From assembly GCA_937905985.1 (NCBI GenBank), contig CALCWC010000128.1:1-60552 (forward strand): a DNA stretch of 60,552 nt, read 5' to 3'. Origin of the DNA: an uncultured Verrucomicrobiales bacterium (GTDB taxonomy: Bacteria; Verrucomicrobiota; Verrucomicrobiia; Verrucomicrobiales; Akkermansiaceae). Shown here one piece after another: positions 54,499 to 60,552 of the stretch (positions within the stretch are counted from its first letter, which is position 1; every line of letters starts with the position of its first letter). The translations under genes were made by a program, and so were the position numbers. Under the pieces are notes generated by a model. That model did no database searches and was not told the DNA's origin. It saw only the letters and a list, made by a program, of their open reading frames with translations.

Positions 54499-55692
54499 AT
54501 GACATTCGAAGAACTGGGGCTTTCCGCCCCCATCCTGGAAGCCGTGAAGGACTGCGGCTATGAAAACCCCACTCCCATTCAGGAGCAAGCCATCCCCTTT
54601 GTGATGCAGGGCAAGGACGTCATCGGCGCGTCCCAGACCGGCACGGGCAAATCCGCTGCGTTCGCGCTGCCGCTGCTCACCAAAATGACCCACACCGGGC
54701 AGCCGCAGGTGCTGGTGCTGGAGCCCACGCGCGAACTGGCGGACCAGCTGGCGGAAGCCTTCCGCACCTATGCCAAGCACACGGACATCACCGTGGGCCT
54801 GCTCTACGGCGGCGTGGGCTACGGCCAACAGACCGAGGAGCTGCAGAAGGGCTGCGATGTGGTGGTGGCAACACCCGGCCGCCTGGTAGACCACTTCTAC
54901 CGCGGCAACATGAAGTTCAAGGAGGTCAAAACCCTGGTGCTGGACGAGGTTGACCGCATGACCGACATGGGCTTCCTGCCCATTGTGCGCAAGATTGTGA
55001 ACCTGTGCCCGTGGGAGGGACGCCAGACACTGTTCTTCTCCGCCACCATGCCGCAGATCCTGCAAGGCTTCGCCAAGTGGTGCCTCACGGATCCGCAGGA
55101 GATTGCCATTGCACGGCGCGAGGTGGCCGCCACCATCTCCCACGCATTCTACCCCGTGGGTATGGACCAGCGCGACGAGCTGCTGCTCGCCCTCATCAAG
55201 GCCACCAACTTTGAAAACCTCATGATCTTCACCCGCACACGCAAGGAGGCCGACACCGTCGGCTCCATGCTCCGCCGCAACGGCTGGGAGAACGAGGTCA
55301 CCGTCATGCACTCCGACATCCCCCAAAAGGAACGCATGGCCAGCCTCAAGGGCTTCAAGGAGGACAAGTACCGCATTCTCGTCGCCACGGATGTCGCCGC
55401 CCGAGGCATCGACGTCAACGGCGTCACCCACGTCATCAACTACCGCGTGCCGGAGAACCCGGAGGACTACGTGCACCGCATCGGCCGCACCGGCCGCGCG
55501 GAGAACACGGGCGACGCCTTCACCCTGCTGACCGCGGACGAGCTGGATTTCGCCAAGAGCGTGGAATGCTTCATCAACCGGAAGGTGGAGCGCCGCAAGC
55601 TGGAAGGCTTCCCGTACGTGTACACGGCGCTGCTGGACGACACGGCGCGCCCGCTGCGCAAGCCGCGCCCGGCCATGAAGCGCCGCCGCTGA
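54499..55692 (+). CDS. DEAD-box RNA helicase
   Basis: 397 residues. Motifs in order: PTPIQEQAIP (Q motif), ASQTGTGKS (I), PTRELADQ (Ia), ATPGR (Ib), DEVD in place of DEAD (II), FFSATMP (III), ATDVAARGIDV (V) and HRIGRTGRA (VI). A short basic tail (KPRPAMKRRR) follows, RhlE/DeaD style. It likely helps ribosome assembly or mRNA decay. It starts 25 bases after the MBL gene, with a weak -10-like TAGAAC 6 bases before the ATG. Confidence 0.94.
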   Translation: MTFEELGLSAPILEAVKDCGYENPTPIQEQAIPFVMQGKDVIGASQTGTGKSAAFALPLLTKMTHTGQPQVLVLEPTRELADQLAEAFRTYAKHTDITVGLLYGGVGYGQQTEELQKGCDVVVATPGRLVDHFYRGNMKFKEVKTLVLDEVDRMTDMGFLPIVRKIVNLCPWEGRQTLFFSATMPQILQGFAKWCLTDPQEIAIARREVAATISHAFYPVGMDQRDELLLALIKATNFENLMIFTRTRKEADTVGSMLRRNGWENEVTVMHSDIPQKERMASLKGFKEDKYRILVATDVAARGIDVNGVTHVINYRVPENPEDYVHRIGRTGRAENTGDAFTLLTADELDFAKSVECFINRKVERRKLEGFPYVYTALLDDTARPLRKPRPAMKRRR

Positions 55693-55720
55693 TGCTCCCT
55701 TCAGCCCCCCCTGCCCTCCC

Positions 55721-56227
55721 GTGCGTGTCGTGAGCATAGACCCCGCCATCCGCAACACGGGCTATGCCGTGCTGGAGGGGGATTTCCGCAGCCCGCGCGC
55801 GCTGGACTACGGCACGCTCTCCATGCCGCAGAAACTGCCGCAGAGCGCGTGCCTGCTCGCCATCCACGAGCACGTCTGCAAACTCATCGAGCAATGGCAG
55901 CCGGACGAGCTGGCCATTGAGGGCATCATCTACGTGCAATCCCACCGCACCGCCATCTCCATGGGCTCCGCACGCGCCGCCACCGTGCTGGCCGCGGCCA
56001 AGCACGGCCTGCGCATCATGGAGTACCCGCCCTCCTGCGTGAAACTGGCCACCGTGGGGCGCGGCGGCGCCGCCAAACAGCAGGTGGCTTTCATGATGCG
56101 CGCCCTGCTGGGGCTGCAAGAAACGCCCGCCCCCGATGCCGCGGATGCGCTGGCCATCGGCTATTCCCACCTGGCGGCCACCGACCCGCTGCGCGCGCAC
56201 CTGTTCAAGGACCGCAAATACGTTTAA
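55721..56227 (+). CDS. ruvC: Holliday junction resolvase RuvC
   Basis: 168 residues from a GTG. The acidic catalytic residues are seen in SIDPAIRNTGYAV (Asp7), LAIEGII (Glu near 67) and DAADALAIG (Asp near 140). GSARAATVLAAAKHG is also conserved. It resolves recombination junctions. The helicase genes ruvA and ruvB are not next to it. The last 23 bases overlap the convergent HTH gene. Confidence 0.92.
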   Translation: MRVVSIDPAIRNTGYAVLEGDFRSPRALDYGTLSMPQKLPQSACLLAIHEHVCKLIEQWQPDELAIEGIIYVQSHRTAISMGSARAATVLAAAKHGLRIMEYPPSCVKLATVGRGGAAKQQVAFMMRALLGLQETPAPDAADALAIGYSHLAATDPLRAHLFKDRKYV

Positions 56228-56843
56228 GCTGCTCCCGCATGGCTTGCAGCTCCGCCGCCCTCTGGCGCAGGGCGCGCAGACGCCCCGCCAGCGCACGCAC
56301 CCTGCCCGGCAGGAAATACGCACGCTCGCGCAACCCGCGCCCCGTGAGCAGCCGCAGCTTCACCTGCCGCAGCATCCCGCTCTGAACATACCTCTGCAGC
56401 GTGCTCCGCCCCACTCCCAGCACCGCCAGCGCCTCTTCCATCCCCATCAGCCGCTCCGGCTCCCTTTTCACTATCTGCCCGCGCTCCTTCACCAGCGCCT
56501 GCACCGCCGCCCGCTCCCAGTAGTTGCAGTACGGGCGCCCAGGCTCCGCCACCACGCGGAACCTCACCCGGTGGCGGTGAAGGTAGTCCCGCGCAGCGGC
56601 ATCGCTGCACCCCAGCAAACGCGCCGCCTGCCGCGTGCTGATGCCCCACGCTGGAACCTCCCGGTAGGCTTCCCCGCTCTTCCGCTCATACCCCGGGCGC
56701 GCCCGCAGCATACGCTCCGGGTAGTTCACCCCAGCCATCTCTATCAAGCGCACCCCGCCCACGCCCAGCAGCGTGCGCTGCAGGTCGCCGCTACGCGCGC
56801 AGCTGGCCGCGCCGCGCTCCGGTCGGTTGCTCTGGGCTGCCAT
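56205..56843 (-). CDS. Protein with two helix-turn-helix segments
   Basis: 212 residues with two similar HTH-like parts: STRQAARLLGCSDAAARDYL (about 68-87) and GMEEALAVLGVGRSTLQRYV (about 133-152), each followed by basic residues, as in excisionase/MerR-like DNA-binding domains. The C-terminus is Arg-rich and helical. No recombinase or transposase domain is present. It overlaps ruvC and marks the start of the mobile-like right end. Function unknown; an ATG at about residue 36 is another possible start. Confidence 0.6.
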   Translation of the reverse strand: MAAQSNRPERGAASCARSGDLQRTLLGVGGVRLIEMAGVNYPERMLRARPGYERKSGEAYREVPAWGISTRQAARLLGCSDAAARDYLHRHRVRFRVVAEPGRPYCNYWERAAVQALVKERGQIVKREPERLMGMEEALAVLGVGRSTLQRYVQSGMLRQVKLRLLTGRGLRERAYFLPGRVRALAGRLRALRQRAAELQAMREQLKRICGP

Positions 56844-57340
56844 GGGTGGGGTAGTGGGTAGTGGTGGGCAGTGGACGTGTGTTGTACTTAACTTCCCTGA
56901 AATTCTTTTTTCCCCCTGCGCGTTCCGTCACGGCCTTGGAATGCCATTCGTATGCAACTCTGCTTGTTTGGTTTGTGTATATCCCATGGCGTTGCAGGCA
57001 TAGGATGAAGCGGGCATGATGTTTGGCAGGGGGTCATATTTACATCGCATTGCTCGTGAATAAGTTTGGCAAAGAAATGTGTAATACGCCATTGCCACCC
57101 ACGTGTGTCCCAAAGAATTCTTTTAGGCTTTGCAAGGGGCTGATGCTCATAGCGTTGAAATTTTCTCGAAAACGGAAGCCCCCCCATTGCATAGCAGAGA
57201 AAAAACGCTCGGACCCGTCTTCGCCAACCCATCTCGCTAAAGCTACGCCGAGTCTTTCAGGGCTACGCCGAGGCCTGCGGGTGGTGCAATCCTTGGAGGT
57301 AACGAGCGTGGTGGGAATGCGAACCGACCCCGAATCCGCC

Positions 57341-57527
57341 CCGCCGCCATGCGGCGGGACTCCGTTAGTGCAAGTGCGGAGGGGGACACCCCCCAGACTT
57401 CCGCCTGGGGAAAAAGTTGTCGCCGCAAAGGCGGCTCAAATATTGGCGCGGCGGAGCCGCGCGTTAAAATGTTTCATCTGGCAAAATGCCAGATGAAACC
57501 CACCCGCTCCCGCGCCGAACGGCGCGG
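57341..57527. repeat. Cluster of consecutive short hairpins
   Basis: Perfect stems in order: CCGCCGC/GCGGCGG (57341-57357), CCCCAG/CTGGGG (57391-57410), GCCGC/GCGGC (57422-57435), GCGCGGC/GCCGCGC (57446-57462), TTTCATCTGGCA/TGCCAGATGAAA (57472-57498) and CCGCGCC/GGCGCGG (57510-57527). Loops are 3-8 bases. The layout resembles REP/BIME-like clusters. Confidence 0.7.
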
Positions 57528-57589
57528 CTAACTTCCCAAATTGTAAATCGTAAATTGTAAATCGTAAATTGTAGATTGTAAATCCAATA
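57510..57589 (-). repeat. Composite repeat, copy E
   Basis: GC hairpin (57510-57527), CTAACTTCCC, then the longest AT array (57537-57589): about seven heptamers alternating AATTGTA and AATCGTA. The CATCTGGCA hairpin just before it is shared with copy C. Confidence 0.75.
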
Positions 57590-57760
57590 GTCCCGGCGGG
57601 GATGTTGGGATTGATTTTTCTATGGATTGCGTTGGGGTCGTGCTGGTTTCGTGCCGGATTGTATGACACGGAACGGGGAGGCTCTAGGCAAAGGGCTCGC
57701 GGCTCTCCGGCATGTACTCGGCGCCGGTGGGACGGAAAGACGGAGCCGGATCCTGTAGGG

Positions 57761-60478
57761 ATGTACCAGGGGCGAGCGGCGCGGAAGCGTGAGCAGGAGC
57801 GCCGCGAGAGCGGACTGGACGCGGAGGGCTATCTAGAGGCGAAAGGCTTGCAGATGAGCGCGAGCCTGCAGGACAACATGCAGGCCGCCGCGGGTTCGAT
57901 ACAGAACATCAGCAGACCGGACAAGGACGGAAACATTCGCAACCACGGGATGCAAAGGCCGGCAGGCTTGGATGAGGCCGTTACAAAGTACGAGCATGCG
58001 CGAGAAGCGCAGGATGCCAAAAAGGCGGAGGAAGCGAGGAACGCGCTAAAGGACATGATTGCTCCCGGCGTAGATGCCGCCCTGAAGGAGGCCTCCAAGA
58101 TGATACCCCACCTGGAGCGGGTGATAGACAAGACGTGCGCCGCCGTTCCGGGGTGCAGCAAAATGATGCGGAAGGGAACCAAGAAGGCTGCCCGTATCAT
58201 CGAAAAGGCGATAAACGACTACCAGGGAGATGCCAGCCGTGTAATCGACATGATTGGCGGCACTATCATCATTCCCAACGGCGGCAGCTATGTGGCTGTC
58301 ATTGACGCAATCAAGGAGGCGGCAGGTGAGGATAACATAGTGAAGCTGAAGAAGTTCAATTTCAATTCAGCGAAACCGAGCTACCACGACATCAAGGTTT
58401 CTGTGAGATTCCCCAGCGGAATCATCGGGGAAATCATTGTGGTGTCCGAGTTCATCAACGATGCCAAGTTCAACAGGGGCGGACACCTTGTGTACGAGGT
58501 GAGGCGGGAGCTTGAACCGTACGCAGACAACTACAAAGAAGTATTTGAGGCAATTCATTCCTTGAATGAATTGAGTGCCGCGATTTACGATGCCGAAGCG
58601 ACAGCAGAAGATTTGGAACGCTCGAAAGCCAAGGCTGCATCCTCGCTGCAGTGTCTGCGCTCGCTGTTGCCGAAGATGGATATTTCAGAAGGAGTCAAGG
58701 GGGTTTCAAACTCACCCGATGCCTTGTTGAATCGCATAAAACCAGCTTCGGTGAGTTCCACCGCAGCATTAATCTCTTTGCAAACCCAGAACATATCCAA
58801 TGATGACGTACCACAGGAGAGCGGGGATGTCAACAAAAAAAATAAAAATTTCTCCGCGTCCGAGCAGGACGATGAGATAAAAGCGATTCGAGAAGCGGCT
58901 ATCGCGGACAACACGTTCATGAAGGCACCGAACGGGGTGCCCACGAACCTGACGGAGCGGCAGTGGTTGCAGGTGCGCACCAGGGCGTTCAAGGCGTGGT
59001 TTGGCGACTGGGAGAACGACTCGGAGCACGCGAGCAAGGTGCTGGACGAGAACGGGGAGCCGCTGGTGGTGTACCACGGCACGCCGAACCACGGCTTCAC
59101 TGTGTTTGACGCCAAGAGGCAGGGGGAGCGCGACCCTGGTGATTTTGGCAAGGGGTTCTACTTCACGCCGAGCAAGGAGTACGCCAAGACGTACTCCCTG
59201 CCAGGGTATTTGAACTTCGGCGGAGACGAGAGCAAGGTGTACGCCGTGTTTGTCAACATGCGCGAGCCGCTTCACCATAACGCCTACTGGGGTTCCCCTG
59301 GATATGTTGATGAGGAAGCCCATGATGGAATCATTGTGGGTAACGACAAGTACGAGGAACTTCCCTACTCGCACCCCAAGAACTTTAGCGAGATTGTCGC
59401 TGTAAAGCCGAACCAAATCAAGAGCGCGACCGAGAACCGGGGCACGTTCGATGGGAGGAACGCGGATATAACGTTTAGCGAGATGTCTGCGGATGAGGTG
59501 TATTCCGCATGGAGTGCGCGGGTGCAACATTTCATTCAGAATCCGCCGCCCTCCGGCAGCAGCGGGTTCCGCCGGGATATGACGGTGTGCCCGATGCCGG
59601 CGGTGTTCAGGATGCTGGGATTGCCGCAGTTGGATATTGTTGTCGGGTATGCTATTTTGGCAAAAGTAATAGGAGCTGACGAAGTGTACGGCAACGGCAT
59701 GCGCAATGCCGACTTTTACAGGAACGTGAAAAATGTTGCCAAGCACAAGTTCAAGCTGGCGGATTTGCCGAAGATTCCCGGGCAGCTTGCCGACCCTGTT
59801 TGTATAGCGGAATCAGACATACATGGCCGCTTGGAGGTGGTGACCGAGATGATGGAGAACGGGCACAATGTGCTGGTAGCCATAGAGATTGGAACGGGAG
59901 CGCCTGAAGGCAATTCCTTGAAGGTTCACCGAATTGTCAGCTTGTACGGCAAGGAGCGGGTAAAACAGCTGTTGACGCATCCGATGCGTTACTGGAACGA
60001 AGAAAAAGCCCGCGCTTGGTTGGAAAACGGAGGGCTCCAATTGCCGACGGCAAACCAACTAAAGGCGGGCACTGGTGGTAAGGTACTCACTCCTGCCGAC
60101 CTTGTCAAGTACAAAAATCAGCACAATCTGAATTTTTCCCAGCAGGACATGGAGATGGCGAGCGCGCACGCGCTTGCGGTACTGGAGGCGCGAGCGGACG
60201 AGGCGTATGCGGCGCAGCTTGCGCGCGAGTTCCGGCGCAAGGTGGAGGCGTGGAGCCTGGCGCGTGTGCGCGGAGACGAGAAGGAGGGACGGCTTGGGCG
60301 CGGGGCGAAGCTGTTTGGGGAGCTGATGGCGCTGGTGGATGCGGCGGAGCTGACGCTTGGAGCTGCGGCGAACACTGGGCGGCTGCATTTCCTGCTGGCG
60401 TGGGCGGCCGCGGCCTGCGGGAACATGGCGAAGTTTATGCGGAATGTGTACGACCGCGTGGACGAGGAGGATGCGTGA
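57761..60478 (+). CDS. Large polyvalent mobile-element protein with toxin-like domains
   Basis: About 905 residues from ATG 57761; the true start is uncertain and the gene may be 5'-truncated. Domain 1 (about 130-270) looks like a RelA/SpoT-type fold (SRVIDMIGGTIIIPNG, YHDIKVSVRFPSGIIGEIIV, GGHLVYEVRRE). Domain 2 (about 405-580) resembles the ADP-ribosyltransferase-like domain of polyvalent proteins (PLVVYHGTPNHGFTVFDAKR, FGKGFYFTPSKEYAKTYS). Domain 3 (about 625-785) resembles the MuF-associated C-terminal nuclease-like domain (IAESDIHGRLEVVTEM, YWNEEKARAWLENGGLQLPT). Base composition differs from the core genes. It is typical of phage or conjugative elements. Domain names are my inference. 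Confidence 0.6.
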   Translation: MYQGRAARKREQERRESGLDAEGYLEAKGLQMSASLQDNMQAAAGSIQNISRPDKDGNIRNHGMQRPAGLDEAVTKYEHAREAQDAKKAEEARNALKDMIAPGVDAALKEASKMIPHLERVIDKTCAAVPGCSKMMRKGTKKAARIIEKAINDYQGDASRVIDMIGGTIIIPNGGSYVAVIDAIKEAAGEDNIVKLKKFNFNSAKPSYHDIKVSVRFPSGIIGEIIVVSEFINDAKFNRGGHLVYEVRRELEPYADNYKEVFEAIHSLNELSAAIYDAEATAEDLERSKAKAASSLQCLRSLLPKMDISEGVKGVSNSPDALLNRIKPASVSSTAALISLQTQNISNDDVPQESGDVNKKNKNFSASEQDDEIKAIREAAIADNTFMKAPNGVPTNLTERQWLQVRTRAFKAWFGDWENDSEHASKVLDENGEPLVVYHGTPNHGFTVFDAKRQGERDPGDFGKGFYFTPSKEYAKTYSLPGYLNFGGDESKVYAVFVNMREPLHHNAYWGSPGYVDEEAHDGIIVGNDKYEELPYSHPKNFSEIVAVKPNQIKSATENRGTFDGRNADITFSEMSADEVYSAWSARVQHFIQNPPPSGSSGFRRDMTVCPMPAVFRMLGLPQLDIVVGYAILAKVIGADEVYGNGMRNADFYRNVKNVAKHKFKLADLPKIPGQLADPVCIAESDIHGRLEVVTEMMENGHNVLVAIEIGTGAPEGNSLKVHRIVSLYGKERVKQLLTHPMRYWNEEKARAWLENGGLQLPTANQLKAGTGGKVLTPADLVKYKNQHNLNFSQQDMEMASAHALAVLEARADEAYAAQLAREFRRKVEAWSLARVRGDEKEGRLGRGAKLFGELMALVDAAELTLGAAANTGRLHFLLAWAAAACGNMAKFMRNVYDRVDEEDA

Positions 60479-60501
60479 GGCGGGAGTTTGCCGGCGAGCG
60501 G

Positions 60502-60552
60502 ATCGAGTAGGGGGGCTTTCGCCCCCCTCTCACACCACTGTACGTGCCATTT
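60502..60552 (-). mobile_element. 3' end of a group II intron (domain VI and part of V), running off the right edge
   Basis: On the minus strand the segment 60531-60505 folds as a domain VI stem: GAG, then AGGGGGGC, a GAAA loop, GCCCCCCT, a single bulged A (60508) and CTC. If the intron ends at 60502 (GAT, matching the AY rule), the bulged A is at position -7, the usual branch point. The bases before it (GGCACGTACAGTGGTGTGAG) resemble the 3' strand of domain V. The rest of the intron lies outside the window. Confidence 0.6.

Larger units (their letters stand above)
56844..57760. other. Gene-poor region with decayed sequence, hairpins and a repeat
   Basis: The first 400 bases are lower in GC and show no supported gene. 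A direct repeat GCTACGCCGAG occurs near 57243 and 57263. From 57341 to 57589 it becomes a chain of short perfect hairpins followed by an AT heptamer array. This looks like an insertion hotspot or the edge of a mobile element. Confidence 0.5.

Noticed and set aside
56888..57232. A 114-codon minus-strand frame upstream of the HTH gene
   Set aside because: No family resemblance and no promoter. Sequence quality looks like decayed or non-coding DNA.
57023..57496. A 157-codon plus-strand frame in the right-hand intergenic region
   Set aside because: It runs through the hairpin cluster, has no domain or coding-like composition, and no promoter or ribosome-binding site.

Overview
The window is a GC-rich bacterial segment, most likely from the Verrucomicrobiota and resembling gut Akkermansiaceae. 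The main signs are a secreted protein with a C-terminal VPEP sorting tail (PEP-CTERM), a zinc-free uS14, and three mucin-sugar genes: nagB, a GH20 hexosaminidase and a sialate O-acetylesterase. Queuosine genes and compact operons are also present. The taxonomic call is an inference; no rRNA or tRNA gene is present to test it.

Left part (1-12.9 kb): pyruvate phosphate dikinase diverges from nagB. These are followed by trmB-tgt-yajC-aroE and by a tightly packed tRNA operon, cysS-queF-(double nuclease)-queC-miaB. A hexanucleotide (ATTAGG)n array joins the miaB stop codon to the start codon of a secreted transglutaminase-like gene. The region 13-22 kb holds a PEP-CTERM protein, rnc, three coupled small secreted proteins, valS and membrane or secreted unknowns. 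The region 22-30 kb holds a MarR-led operon (pgeF, 5-formyl-THF ligase, two AIM24-like paralogues), a NERD-helicase, GH20 and a Sel1 protein. An AbiEi/AbiEii system at 30.2-31.8 kb has an amber stop inside the toxin.

Middle and right part: a gene remnant lies between two copies of a repeat, followed by sialate esterase, rpsN, a CNNM/CBS protein, RNase Z, lspA, nadC-dprA, rmuC and an ankyrin protein. The segment 44.2-49.6 kb is the most interesting. It is a tight operon with two DUF362 paralogues, larB, larC, larE and a NicO/UreH-type nickel transporter. It encodes nickel-pincer (NPN) cofactor synthesis but has no classical larA. The DUF362 proteins carry a His-x9-Lys-x16-His pattern very like the LarA active site, so I propose they are the NPN enzymes. 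After this come vanX, doxX, an Asn/Met/Gly-rich lipoprotein, rpmB, a metallo-beta-lactamase protein, a DEAD-box helicase and ruvC. The right end is a mobile-element-like zone: a double-HTH protein, a chain of hairpins, a large polyvalent toxin-like protein and the 3' end of a group II intron.

Two window-wide patterns stand out. First, at least 17 genes have a sigma70-like promoter whose -10 box ends only 6-10 bases before the start codon, which implies leaderless or nearly leaderless mRNAs. Second, five copies of a composite repeat (GC-rich hairpin plus an AT-rich heptamer array) lie in one orientation, four of them directly after the stop codon of a minus-strand gene or gene remnant.
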